Assembly: GCA_030684475.1 (NCBI GenBank)
Contig: JAUXWB010000113.1
Location: 1-35,358, forward strand
Direction: 5' to 3'
Length of the DNA stretch: 35,358 nucleotides
DNA from: Reyranella sp.
Lineage (GTDB): Bacteria; Pseudomonadota; Alphaproteobacteria; Reyranellales; Reyranellaceae
The position numbers were made by a program, and so were the translations under genes. The notes under the pieces are model-generated. The model searched no databases. It was not told the DNA's origin and saw nothing but the letters and a program-made list of their open reading frames with translations. Below, one piece after another: positions 1 through 7,966 of the stretch; within the stretch, counting starts at the first letter, position 1, and every line of letters starts with the position of its first letter.

Positions 1-1
1 C

Positions 2-244
<243 letters not shown>

Positions 245-255
245 CGAGGCCGAGC

Positions 256-891
256 GTGACGCGCGCGCCCGCGGCCCGCGAGCTTGCCGCCGACCGCGTC
301 GTCCACGTGGTCGGGATCGGCCTCGGCCTCGCGGGCACGATTTTTATCATTCTAGTGGCGGCGATCGAGGGCGGCGCGCGCGATCTGGTGCCGATCGTGG
401 TCTATGCGGCCGGTCTGCTCGCCATGCTGGGCTGCTCGGCAGCCTACAATGTCTTCCATGCAAGTGGCCGGCGCGAATGGCTGAGGCGCTTCGACCATGC
501 CGCGATCTTCGCCATGATCGCCGGCACCTACACCCCCTTCACCACCCGACTGGGCAATGGCTGGGCGTCCAGCCTCACCGCCGTCATCTGGATAATCGCC
601 GGCCTCGGTATCGCACTCAAACTATGGCAGCCGCGCCGGATCGAGACGATGTCGATCGTCCTCTACCTGGCGCTGGGCTGGATCGGCCTCGCTGCGGTGG
701 AGCCGTTCCTGGCGGCGCTCGATCCCTCGACGCTCGTCCTGCTGGCGCTGGGCGGGATCATCTACACGGCGGGCGTCATCTTCCATCTCTGGCACCGGCT
801 GCCCTACCAGAACGCCATCTGGCATGGCTTCGTACTGGTGGCAGCAAGCGTCCATTATGCTGCCGTCCTCGGGCTGGTTGTAGACGCCTGA
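256..891 (+). CDS. Hemolysin III family (HlyIII/PAQR) membrane protein
   Basis: A 211-aa protein, almost entirely hydrophobic, with about seven predicted membrane segments. The family-typical stretches are SAAYNVFHASGRREWLRRFD, HAAIFAMIAGTYTPFT and, near the end, the conserved His of FHLWHRLPYQNAIWHGFV. The arrangement of conserved His and Asp residues matches the hemolysin III / adiponectin-receptor-like (PAQR) superfamily, thought to hold a metal in the membrane. The true role in bacteria is not settled and the name hemolysin is historical. The start is GTG at 256, the first in-frame start after rpoD. A 29-bp piece of this gene (658-686) recurs at 3391-3419. Confidence 0.85.
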   Translation: MTRAPAARELAADRVVHVVGIGLGLAGTIFIILVAAIEGGARDLVPIVVYAAGLLAMLGCSAAYNVFHASGRREWLRRFDHAAIFAMIAGTYTPFTTRLGNGWASSLTAVIWIIAGLGIALKLWQPRRIETMSIVLYLALGWIGLAAVEPFLAALDPSTLVLLALGGIIYTAGVIFHLWHRLPYQNAIWHGFVLVAASVHYAAVLGLVVDA

Positions 892-985
892 ACGCGCTTC
901 TGACGCGACCCGACCCGGCGAACTGCTGGAAAGGCATCCAGCGGCAGGGTCATGAACTTCAAGCCACCGCGTGGTATCCAGAGGC

Positions 986-1759
986 ATGCCAGCACCGAGC
1001 TTTCACGAGAAGGTCCAACGGCTCTATTTCGGCGAAGACGCGCGGGCGCGGCGATTCCGCTACGGGCTCATCCTGTTCGATGTCGTCACCATCGCGCTCT
1101 TTCTCCTGTCCTCGGTCGGGCGCGAGCAATGGTGGATTATCGTCCTCGACCTCGTCGTCGCGGCCTTTCTCCTGGTCGAGTTCGCGGCCCGCCTCTATGC
1201 TGAACCAAAGCGGGGACGCTTCCTGCTGAGCCTCACGACGGCGGCCGATCTCGTGGTCATCGTCTCGCTCCTGCTCCCCGCCTTCATCGACAACCTCGCG
1301 TTCCTGCGCATCGCCCGGGCCCTCCGGCTGCTGCGCTCCTACCATCTGCTGCGCGATCTGCGGGCGGACTCGCCCTGGTTCCGCCGGCATGAGGACATCA
1401 TCCAGCGCACCGTCAACCTCGGGGTCTTCATCTTCATCGTCACCTCGGTGGTCTATGTCACGCAGCACCCCGTCAACCCGCAGATCTCGACCTACGTCGA
1501 TGCGCTCTACTTCACGATCACCACGCTGACGACGACGGGATTCGGCGATATCACGCTGACGGGCCCCGGTGGCCGATTGCTTGCCGTCGTCATCATGGTC
1601 GTGGGTGTCGGGCTGTTCCTGCGACTGCTGCAGGCGATCTTCCGGCCCAACAAGGTCCAGTTCGAATGCCCGGACTGCGGGCTGCTGGTACACGATGCCG
1701 ACGCCGTCCATTGCAAGCACTGCGGCCGGGTCCTGCACATCGAGACCGAAGGGGCCTGA
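986..1759 (+). CDS. Voltage-gated-type potassium channel with C-terminal zinc ribbon
   Basis: A 257-aa protein with six membrane segments. An S4-like helix with regularly spaced arginines (FLRIARALRLLRSYHLL) precedes a pore loop whose selectivity filter reads TTTGFGDI, followed by the last helix. The filter is the TxGFGD variant of the potassium signature TxGYGD. The last ~35 residues form an apparent zinc ribbon, with two CxxC pairs about 14 residues apart (CPDCG and CKHCG). I chose ATG 986; GTG 971 would add five residues, and neither has a clear ribosome binding site. The ion-channel call is firm; potassium selectivity and zinc binding are inferred from motifs. Confidence 0.85.
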   Translation: MPAPSFHEKVQRLYFGEDARARRFRYGLILFDVVTIALFLLSSVGREQWWIIVLDLVVAAFLLVEFAARLYAEPKRGRFLLSLTTAADLVVIVSLLLPAFIDNLAFLRIARALRLLRSYHLLRDLRADSPWFRRHEDIIQRTVNLGVFIFIVTSVVYVTQHPVNPQISTYVDALYFTITTLTTTGFGDITLTGPGGRLLAVVIMVVGVGLFLRLLQAIFRPNKVQFECPDCGLLVHDADAVHCKHCGRVLHIETEGA

Positions 1760-1813
1760 CGCCGCCTAGCCCACCTGTGACATCGCGGCCGAGGCTTTTT
1801 GCCGACGCCCCGG

Positions 1814-1918
1814 TGTCGGGAAAATCCTGTCGGAAAATTCAGGGCGTTGATCGGCAAGGCTTTTAGCCGGTCGTTTTCCGACACCCGCGTGTCGAAGAAT
1901 GCGAACCGTGTCGGAAAA
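1814..1918. repeat. Intergenic cluster of TGTCGGAAAA repeats, direct and inverted
   Basis: Between two convergent genes, the 10-mer TGTCGGAAAA occurs at 1828-1837 and 1909-1918. A near copy (TGTCGGGAAAA) is at 1814-1824, and the reverse complement TTTTCCGACA is at 1874-1883. The inverted pair 1828-1837/1874-1883 could fold into a stem with a 36-nt loop; 1874-1883 can also pair with 1909-1918. It looks like a copy of an extragenic palindromic repeat family. No coding sequence is convincing here. Confidence 0.6.
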
Positions 1919-1950
1919 CCTCCTCCCGCAGGGCGGGGCATGGTCACTCT

Positions 1951-3279
1951 CTAGGTCCGTCGCGCGGCAGTCGCGGGTGCCCCGCGTCCGACACTGCGGT
2001 GCAACGCCGGCTGCGGTGTCACCAGCACCTTGTCGATGCGCTGCCCGTCGACGTCGACGATCTCGAAACGCCACAGGCCGTGGTGGAACGACTCGCCCGC
2101 CTTGGGCAGGCGCCGCATCCGGGCAAGCGCGAATCCCGCAACCGTGTGATAGGCTTGGTTCGGCGGCAACGGAATGCCGAGCCGCTCGGCCAGCTCGTCG
2201 ATAGGGAAACTTCCGTCGATCAGCAACGAGCCGTCGTCGCGCTGCGTGATGCGCGACCCCTCGTCTTCCTCTATGTCCGCGACAATGGTCTTGAGGATGT
2301 CGCCCTCGGTCACGATGCCTTCGACGCTGCCGTGCTCGTCGACGACCAACACCATGTTGAGCGGCGACTGGCGGAGCTGTTCGACGACGTCGATGGCGCC
2401 CAGCCGGTCGCTCACGGTCGGTACCTTCTCCACCAGGCCCCACATGGCGCTGACGCCGTCGTCCATCAGGGCGACGAGCGCGGCCCGGACCGGGATCGCC
2501 CCGATGATCCCGTCGATATCGCCGTCCGCTACCAGCATGCGCCCATGCCTGGCGCCGCGGATGGCGTCGCGGATCTCGTCGTCACCGTCCCGGAGATCGA
2601 CCCATTCGATGTCCGGCCGCGGCGTCATGATGGCACGCACCGAGCGGTCGCCGAGACGCATGACCCGGGAGATCATCGAGCGTTCCTCCGGCTCCACCAA
2701 TCCGGTCCGCTCGGCCTCGTCGATCATCGTCATGATCTCCTTGTCGGTGACACCGGTGTCCAGCGTCCGCGACTGACCGAGCAGGCGCAGGCCGAGCCGG
2801 GCCGAGACGTCGAGCAGGCTCACGACCGGACTGGCGGCCACGGCGAGGAGCTGCATCGGCCGGGCGACGATCGCCGCGGCCCGCTCGGCGTTGCGCAAGC
2901 CGATCTGCTTGGGCACGAGTTCGCCGAGTACGACCGAGAGATAGGTGATCGTGACGATGACGACGGCGAACGCCACCGGTTCGGCGAAGCGTGTCGGCAT
3001 GCCCTGGCTTTCAAGCCAGGCGTCGCCACGCTCGGCGATGGTGACGCCGCTGAAGGCGCCGGCGATGATTCCGACCAGGGTGATGCCGATCTGAACCGCC
3101 GACAGGAACCGGCCGGGCTCGCGCGTCAACTCGAGCGCTACTCCGGCGCCGCGAGATCCCTCGCGCGCCATCTGCTCCAGCAACGGCCTCTTGGCCGACA
3201 CCAGCGCCAGCTCGGACATCGCAAGAAAGCCGTTGAGCGAGATCAATCCGACGACAACGGCCAGTTCGACGACAAGCAT
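1951..3279 (-). CDS. Hemolysin family / CorC-HlyC transporter (CNNM, two CBS, CorC domain)
   Basis: A 442-aa protein. Residues 1-190 are a CNNM (DUF21) membrane domain with three to four hydrophobic helices (start MLVVELAVVVGLISLNGFLA). This is followed by a pair of CBS domains (about 205-330, containing the PRPDIEWVDLRD and LVVDEHGSVEGIVTEGD blocks) and a C-terminal CorC/HlyC domain with the DGSLLIDGSFPIDEL start. The family is linked to magnesium/cobalt efflux and ion homeostasis, with CBS domains sensing adenine nucleotides. The start ATG 3279 has CGGAG upstream. The length is normal for the family. It is transcribed alone and converges on the channel gene. Confidence 0.88.
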   Translation of the reverse strand: MLVVELAVVVGLISLNGFLAMSELALVSAKRPLLEQMAREGSRGAGVALELTREPGRFLSAVQIGITLVGIIAGAFSGVTIAERGDAWLESQGMPTRFAEPVAFAVVIVTITYLSVVLGELVPKQIGLRNAERAAAIVARPMQLLAVAASPVVSLLDVSARLGLRLLGQSRTLDTGVTDKEIMTMIDEAERTGLVEPEERSMISRVMRLGDRSVRAIMTPRPDIEWVDLRDGDDEIRDAIRGARHGRMLVADGDIDGIIGAIPVRAALVALMDDGVSAMWGLVEKVPTVSDRLGAIDVVEQLRQSPLNMVLVVDEHGSVEGIVTEGDILKTIVADIEEDEGSRITQRDDGSLLIDGSFPIDELAERLGIPLPPNQAYHTVAGFALARMRRLPKAGESFHHGLWRFEIVDVDGQRIDKVLVTPQPALHRSVGRGAPATAARRT

Positions 3280-3390
3280 GGCAACTCCGGATGAACGGGG
3301 TCCCCACTATAGGACCAATCCGCGGGGCAAACCTGCCTTACGGGACCCACCCTCGCAGTGGCCAAGAGCGCCGTTGCCAGTGATTCGGTC

Positions 3391-3465
3391 GTCCTCTACC
3401 TGGCGCTTGGCTGGATCGGACCATTGGGCAACCTGCTGGGAAGGCTCTACGCGCCGAGGGCTTGA
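3391..3465 (+). pseudogene. Possible short relic of the hemolysin III gene
   Basis: Bases 3391-3419 match 658-686 inside the hemolysin III gene at 28 of 29 positions. They encode the same peptide (VLYLALGWIG) in an open frame that ends in TGA at 3463-3465. The rest of the frame does not resemble the parent gene and has no convincing start. This may be a leftover of duplication or gene conversion, or a chance match in a hydrophobic-helix codon pattern. It lies in the 243-bp gap between the CNNM gene and the repeat protein gene. Confidence 0.3.
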
Positions 3466-3522
3466 GCGGAACCATGGTCCGCCCGTCACGTTACCTCCCT
3501 GCCAACCCCAGAGGGAGAAACC

Positions 3523-4272
3523 GTGGCCGACATTCGCACGACTCCGAACAGCAACGGCCTGCTCTACGGCATCATCGGCGCCCTCGTGGTCGTGGTCGCG
3601 GGCGGCGGCTTCTATCTTTATCGTATGGACGCGGCCACAACTTTGTCGCCCCCGCCCGTCGAAGCCGCGAAGCCTCCCGCCCCCATCCCCACGCCGCCGG
3701 CAGCCGCGCCGCGGCCCACGCCGCCGCCGGCCGCCCCGGCCGGGCCTTCCGCCAGCCAAATCAGCCAGGCACGCAGCTACATCGCCGATGCCCGCCGCTT
3801 CGCCGCTGCCGGCGACTTCACCAACGCCGAGATCGCGTTGCAGAGCGCCGACACGACCATCCCCGGCTTCGCAGAGACCGCCGCGGCGCGCCGAGAGATC
3901 GCCGAAATGCGCACCGCACGTGGCCAGCTCGCCCCCCTGATCAACCAGGCGCGACGCGCCATGGAGCGTGGCGACTTCGTCACGGCCGACCGCGCCCTCG
4001 ACGAGGCCGAGCGGCTCTACCCCAACGCCCCCGAGGTGATCGACGCCCGACGCGACCTGCGCGCGGCCCAGCGCCAGGCCAACCAACCCGGCACGCAGGA
4101 CATGCGGGTGACGGCGCTGCTCATCGCCGCGCGCGCCGCGATATCGTTCGGCGACTTTGCCTCGGCCGATCGCGCGCTCGACGAGGCCGAACGCATCGAC
4201 CCGCGCGATCCCGCCGTTCGCCAGGCCCGCGCCGAGCTGGTGGCCGCACAGAGGACCCGCCCGCCCCGCTGA
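3523..4272 (+). CDS. Membrane-anchored protein with Pro/Ala-rich linker and TPR-like repeats
   Basis: A 249-aa protein of unknown function. Residues ~13-33 form one membrane helix (LLYGIIGALVVVVAGGGFYL), so it is probably anchored with the bulk in the periplasm. Residues ~43-75 are a proline/alanine-rich linker. The rest holds three related helical units with the pattern A..A...GDF..A..AL..A (AAAGDFTNAEIALQSAD, MERGDFVTADRALDEAE, ISFGDFASADRALDEAE), about 70 residues apart and TPR-like. Such modules usually serve as protein-protein contacts. The GTG start at 3523 has a good GAGGGAG upstream. No partner is obvious from the neighbourhood. Confidence 0.7.
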   Translation: MADIRTTPNSNGLLYGIIGALVVVVAGGGFYLYRMDAATTLSPPPVEAAKPPAPIPTPPAAAPRPTPPPAAPAGPSASQISQARSYIADARRFAAAGDFTNAEIALQSADTTIPGFAETAAARREIAEMRTARGQLAPLINQARRAMERGDFVTADRALDEAERLYPNAPEVIDARRDLRAAQRQANQPGTQDMRVTALLIAARAAISFGDFASADRALDEAERIDPRDPAVRQARAELVAAQRTRPPR

Positions 4273-4340
4273 ACCGACACGCATCGTCCGAAATTCCGTG
4301 TAATCTCCGCCCGACGGGAACCGTTCGGGTCGGAGTGGGG

Positions 4341-4709
4341 ATGACGGACATTGTCGAAGAGTTGCGCGGCCGAGCGCACGAGAGCGATCTGCTGTCGCGG
4401 GCGGCGGCCGAGATCGAGCGGCTGCGCCAGGCCACGGCCATCGCCTGGCAGCCGATGCAGACGGCGCCCAAGGATGAAGGGCCGCTGCTGCTCTACTGCC
4501 CTGGCCTCTCGGGCCACGTCGCCGACGAGATCGTGGTCGGCGCCTGGCTGTTCGACGCCAACCGCCGCACGTTCGGCTATTGGACGAGCGACGTCGGCCG
4601 TCTCGACCTTGGATTCGTCGAAACCGGCCCCTGGATCGAATACCCCGAGTTGCACCCGGAGCGATGGGCACGGCTGCCGGCCCGGCCGCGCAAAGCCGAC
4701 GTCACCTGA
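4341..4709 (+). CDS. DUF551-like protein
   Basis: A 122-aa soluble protein. After a charged helical N-terminus (about 30 residues, EIERLRQ) comes the WQPMQTAPKDEGPLLLYCPG block, then GAWLFDAN and a closing ERWARLP, which match the DUF551 pattern W.P..TAPkDg..vLly...PthW.plP. DUF551 proteins are common in phages and some bacterial chromosomes and have no known function. ATG 4341 is chosen because it opens the recognisable domain architecture after GGAGTGGGG. It is the second of a run of plus-strand genes, 68 bp after the repeat protein gene. The prophage at the right side of the window is too far away to own it on present evidence. Confidence 0.65.
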   Translation: MTDIVEELRGRAHESDLLSRAAAEIERLRQATAIAWQPMQTAPKDEGPLLLYCPGLSGHVADEIVVGAWLFDANRRTFGYWTSDVGRLDLGFVETGPWIEYPELHPERWARLPARPRKADVT

Positions 4710-4831
4710 GCCGCGCATGGGGCCCGGCCACACCGGTTCCCGACCCAGGTTCCGGCGGCTATCGCGCGACAGGCAGGCAACCCGGGGCGGCGCCCGGCCG
4801 TTTTCTCCCAGGAAGCCGAAAGGAGAAAATT

Positions 4832-5014
4832 GTGAAACCCCTTGCGATGCTCGCTATCGCCGCCTGTGCGATCGCCACGGGATGTGCGTCCTACACTGAA
4901 CGCGTGGTGGAGAAGCCAGTCCCGGCCCGGGCGGTCACGACCACCGAACGCACCATCTACACCGATTCCAGCGGCCTGCCGGCAACGACGACAACGGTCT
5001 ACACGACCCGTTAG
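4832..5014 (+). CDS. Small lipoprotein, first of a paralogous pair
   Basis: A 60-aa protein starting at GTG 4832 behind a strong AAAGGAGAAAATT ribosome binding site. It has a short hydrophobic signal ending in a lipobox (AIATGC, Cys at about residue 19), so it should be lipidated and sit in the membrane facing the periplasm. The mature part is small, Thr/Val-rich and ends in ATTTTVYTTR. The downstream gene at 5238 has the same layout: lipobox, then ERVVE.PV, then TTTTVYTR. Function is unknown; a small stress-related surface lipoprotein is one possibility. Confidence 0.72.
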   Translation: MKPLAMLAIAACAIATGCASYTERVVEKPVPARAVTTTERTIYTDSSGLPATTTTVYTTR

Positions 5015-5078
5015 AACGCTTTGCGGGCTCGCGGGCGGCCGTGCAAGCCCTTACCGGAAACGAAGGAGGTCGGCGCAA

Positions 5079-5106
5079 TTTTGCCAGCTTGGCAAAACGT
5101 TGCCAA
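5079..5106. promoter_or_regulatory. Overlapping palindromes, probable operator before the second lipoprotein gene
   Basis: Three alternating half-sites overlap. TTTTGCCA (5079-5086) pairs with TGGCAAAA (5090-5097) across three bases. TTGGCAA (5089-5095) pairs with TTGCCAA (5100-5106) across AACG. Both palindromes are perfect. The block lies just upstream of a TATAAT hexamer at 5127-5132, a position typical for a repressor or activator site. The regulator is not identifiable from sequence. Confidence 0.55.
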
Positions 5107-5110
5107 TAAC

Positions 5111-5132
5111 TTGCTGAAATATCAACTATAAT
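5111..5132 (+). promoter_or_regulatory. Candidate -10 element (TATAAT) for the second lipoprotein gene
   Basis: TATAAT at 5127-5132 is a perfect sigma-70 -10 hexamer inside a locally AT-rich stretch, unusual in this GC-rich window. A -35 hexamer with 16-18 bp spacing is not clear; TTGCCA at 5100-5105 would give a 21-bp spacer. The gene start lies 105 bp downstream, leaving a long leader that contains the 5166-5182 palindrome. Confidence 0.4.
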
Positions 5133-5165
5133 TTCAAGCCCCGGCGAAGCCCGACCGGAATGGAT

Positions 5166-5182
5166 CCAGGGAACTTCCCTGG
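5166..5182. repeat. Perfect palindrome CCAGGGAAcTTCCCTGG in a leader region
   Basis: Eight-base arms flank a single central base, 55 bp before the second lipoprotein start. As RNA it would be too tight to loop without opening the centre, so a protein-binding or repeat-family role is as likely as a hairpin. A similar sequence unit (GACTTCCCTTGG and variants) is tandemly repeated at 27628-27675. Confidence 0.5.
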
Positions 5183-5237
5183 CGGGCAACCGGGAGGCTT
5201 CTCGCACGTTGGCGGAAGACAACCACAGGAGGCTCTC

Positions 5238-5396
5238 GTGAGGACCATAGCGCTCTTAGTCACCGCCGCCGCCCTGCTCGGAACCGCCTGCTCCATCAGG
5301 AGCGAGAGGGTCGTCGAGACGCCGGTCGCCACCGAGCGCACGGTGGTCCACGATACGACGACCGTGCCGACAACGACGACGGTCTACACCCGATAA
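5238..5396 (+). CDS. Small lipoprotein, second of a paralogous pair
   Basis: A 52-aa protein with GTG start at 5238 and AGGAGG just upstream. The signal sequence ends in a lipobox-like LGTAC (Cys at about residue 18). The mature peptide SIRSERVVETPVATERTVV is followed by a Thr-rich end, PTTTTVYTR, nearly identical to the end of the 60-aa protein at 4832. The pair probably arose by duplication, with the mature termini kept. It has its own upstream region with operator-like palindromes, so regulation may differ from its paralog. Function unknown. Confidence 0.7.
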   Translation: MRTIALLVTAAALLGTACSIRSERVVETPVATERTVVHDTTTVPTTTTVYTR

Positions 5397-5477
5397 GTCG
5401 AAGCGCGGCGACTGCCGACGCAAGGCACTCGATCGCCGGTCGTACATCAATCCGCTCGGCCGGCGGCGGCTGCCAGT

Positions 5478-6701
5478 TTATGGCGACGCCTGACCTTCTG
5501 CCGCCCCTGTACGGACGGGAATCACGTCGAAGGCGATGGAGATTCTCGCTTCCGGCGATTTCGTCGACACCGTCGAATGCGGAACATGGGACGGGAACAT
5601 GACCAGCTTTCCGGGCACGGGGCGTATCTCGCGGAGACCCCAGGGCGGATCGATGCCAGCCTCTGTCGTGTCCGAGCTCCCGAGCACCAGACAACCGCCG
5701 CGCGGATCGTCGCCGGAGGCCTTCGGCGCACTGACATAGTAAACGCCGCTCAACCAGCCCGACGGATGGATATGCGTCACCTGATGGCCATCGCCCGGGA
5801 AGACGATCGCCCAGGCGTCGAGCCAAGCCTCCTCGGGTCGGGTCTCGACGAAGGGATCCCGGGATTCGACGGACAAGGTGGATGCGAACGCGTCCACGGC
5901 GCCGCGAATCAAGTCCAGCAAGACACCGGTCGCACGGCCGGGCGTGTGCACGAGATTTCTTGACGTCTGCAGGCCGCCCTTGGTGGCCTTTCCGGCCGGG
6001 TCCGGCTTCAGCGTCGAATTGCCGGCGATCTCGCCGGCCAGAGCCGCTTCGAAGGCCCCGGCAGGGGCATACCCCGCAGGCACCGCCACCTCGGTCACCG
6101 TGACGAAGCGGCAGAGATCGATCAACTGCCGCGCCTCTTCCGCACGCCCCAACAGGGCATAGGCGGTCGCCAGCTCATAGCGGGCCCGGGCATGCCCCCT
6201 CTCACGCTCGAGTGCCGCCTTGCATACCGGGACCATGATTTCGGGAGTGCCATCCCGTCGTGCCGCCGCGCCCAGGACTTCGAGCGCCTCCTTGTTGCCC
6301 GGGTCGAGGGCCAGCGCGTCCCACGCGATGCGGCCGACGTCGTCGGCGATGCCGGTCTTCATCAGAATTTCGAGACGAAACAGTGTCGCGTCCCGGTCGT
6401 CGCCGGGAATCGCCGGGGCCTGCCGCATGGCCCGGTCGACGAGATCGGTGCGACCGCTCCGGTAGTAGGCGTCGGCGAGCATGAAATGGAGCCTCGGCTC
6501 CGCCGGTATCCTGGCGACCGCCTCGTTCAGGGTCGCGATTGCTTCCTCGTCCCTGCCCGTCCAAAGCAGGGATTGCGCGAGGGACTCCCAGCTTCTTGCG
6601 TTGTCGGGCTGGAGCGCGATCGCCTTGCGGGCCAGGTCGATGAATACGCCTGGGTTGCTCTGGCTGGTGGGCCTCTCCCAGCGCATCGGCCGCCCTGTCA
6701 C
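5478..6701 (-). CDS. TPR protein with C-terminal 2OG-Fe(II) oxygenase domain
   Basis: The N-terminal half carries tetratricopeptide-type repeats (AIALQPDNARSWESLAQSLL, then EEAIATLNEAVARIPAEPRL, and further units). The C-terminal ~200 residues match the 2OG-Fe(II) oxygenase group with the HIHPSGWLSGVYYVSAP signature, FPSHVPHSTV (second His) and RISIAFDV (2-oxoglutarate-binding Arg). The enzyme should hydroxylate a protein or small molecule using Fe(II), O2 and 2-oxoglutarate; the substrate is unknown. The GTG at 6701 overlaps the stop of the upstream amidohydrolase by four bases (GTGA), which implies translational coupling. ATG 6686 is an alternative start, giving 402 aa. Confidence 0.75.
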   Translation of the reverse strand: MTGRPMRWERPTSQSNPGVFIDLARKAIALQPDNARSWESLAQSLLWTGRDEEAIATLNEAVARIPAEPRLHFMLADAYYRSGRTDLVDRAMRQAPAIPGDDRDATLFRLEILMKTGIADDVGRIAWDALALDPGNKEALEVLGAAARRDGTPEIMVPVCKAALERERGHARARYELATAYALLGRAEEARQLIDLCRFVTVTEVAVPAGYAPAGAFEAALAGEIAGNSTLKPDPAGKATKGGLQTSRNLVHTPGRATGVLLDLIRGAVDAFASTLSVESRDPFVETRPEEAWLDAWAIVFPGDGHQVTHIHPSGWLSGVYYVSAPKASGDDPRGGCLVLGSSDTTEAGIDPPWGLREIRPVPGKLVMFPSHVPHSTVSTKSPEARISIAFDVIPVRTGAAEGQASP

Positions 6702-7801
6702 GCCGCCAGCTTGTAAAGCTCCGCCACGTTGTCGCGCAGGATACGCTTGCGCAGTTCCGGCGCCAGATGTGTCGTCTGCTCCCTGATCACGTCCTGGCTC
6801 CACGGCCAGGTCGAATCGCTGTGCGGGAAATCGCTGGCCCACATGAGCTGCTGGGGCGCCATGTGGTCGGCGAACTGGAACGCCGTAAAATCGTCCTGGA
6901 AGGTGAGCGCGATGTGCTCGCGGAAATATTCCGACGGCAGGCGGGCGAGTTCCTTGCCCTTCATCCAGTAGCGGTGCCGCTTATAGGTGTGGTCCATGCG
7001 GTACATGAAATGCGGCGCCCAGCCGGCGTCGGCCTCGACGCAGACCACGCGCAGCCGGGAGTGGCGCTCGAACACGCCGGAGAAAACCAGCATGCCCATG
7101 ATATCCTGGCAGCCACGGATGATGGCAAGGAAGCCGTTCATCTTGGGGCCGCGCGGCTTGGCCAGGCTGTTGTCGCCGCTCGACGTGAGGATGTGCCACG
7201 ACAGCGGCAGCTCGAGCGCGACGGCGGCCTCCCAGAACGGATCGTAGGCCTCGTGGTCGTAGTCGAACTCGCCGGGGTTGCCCGGCATCATCACTCCCTT
7301 GAAGCCCATCGACTTGATGCGCTCGAGATCGGCGATGCCTTCCTTCACCGTGCGCATCGCCGTCTGGCCCAGCCCGACGATGCGGTCGGGCGCGTGGCTG
7401 CAGTAGCCCTGGAGCCAGCGGTTGTAGGCGTCGAAGCAGGCCTTCTTGTAGGCGAAGTCGGGATGGTTGCAGATCAGCATGCCGACGGTGGGATAGATGA
7501 TTTCGGCGCCGACGCCGTCCTTGTCCTGGTCGGCGAGGCGGGCCGTGGGATCCCAACCGCTCCGGTGCAGGTCCTCGAATTTCGCGCCGCCGAGCCGGAT
7601 GTCCTTGGGGGCGACGCCCGCGGCGGCGATCAGGCCCATTGGCACCGGCGTCTTCATGCCGTCCACGACGTAGATGTCGCCCAGGCCTTCCTTGTTCACG
7701 ACATGGGGCGCGCGATCGCGGAACGCCGGATCGATGTGGTCGAGGTAGCAGTTGGGCGGTTCGGTGATGTGCGAATCGGCTGAAATCGGGCGCCAGTCCA
7801 T
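6698..7801 (-). CDS. Amidohydrolase family protein (amidohydrolase 2 / ACMSD-like)
   Basis: A 367-aa TIM-barrel metal-dependent hydrolase. It opens with MDWRPISADSHITEP, carrying the DxH metal site, and has the central His region LSWHILTSSGD and the late WASDFPHSDSTWP block with the catalytic Asp. This is the layout of the amidohydrolase 2 (PF04909) group, which includes decarboxylases acting on aromatic acids and various hydrolases. The substrate is not predictable. ATG 7801 is preceded by AAGGGGAAA. A longer open frame upstream runs through the tRNA gene region and is not coding. It is probably co-transcribed with the TPR-oxygenase gene. Confidence 0.85.
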   Translation of the reverse strand: MDWRPISADSHITEPPNCYLDHIDPAFRDRAPHVVNKEGLGDIYVVDGMKTPVPMGLIAAAGVAPKDIRLGGAKFEDLHRSGWDPTARLADQDKDGVGAEIIYPTVGMLICNHPDFAYKKACFDAYNRWLQGYCSHAPDRIVGLGQTAMRTVKEGIADLERIKSMGFKGVMMPGNPGEFDYDHEAYDPFWEAAVALELPLSWHILTSSGDNSLAKPRGPKMNGFLAIIRGCQDIMGMLVFSGVFERHSRLRVVCVEADAGWAPHFMYRMDHTYKRHRYWMKGKELARLPSEYFREHIALTFQDDFTAFQFADHMAPQQLMWASDFPHSDSTWPWSQDVIREQTTHLAPELRKRILRDNVAELYKLAA

Positions 7802-7966
7802 GCGTTTCCCCTTGGCCTGTCTCTGGTCTTTATGGCCAAAGGGTAGGCAGAGCCGAAGTGTCGCGGCAAGCCGTCGCGCGGCCTCCATTTCGGCGGGCGG
7901 CAGCGGTTGAACCGCAGCAGGCCCTATGGCATACCCCGCCGCGTCCGGTTTTGGCCGGTCCTGAAC

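Noticed and set aside
5170-5195. EcfG-type promoter (GGAAC at 5170)
   Set aside because: No CGTT-like -10 sequence is found at 16-17 bp spacing.
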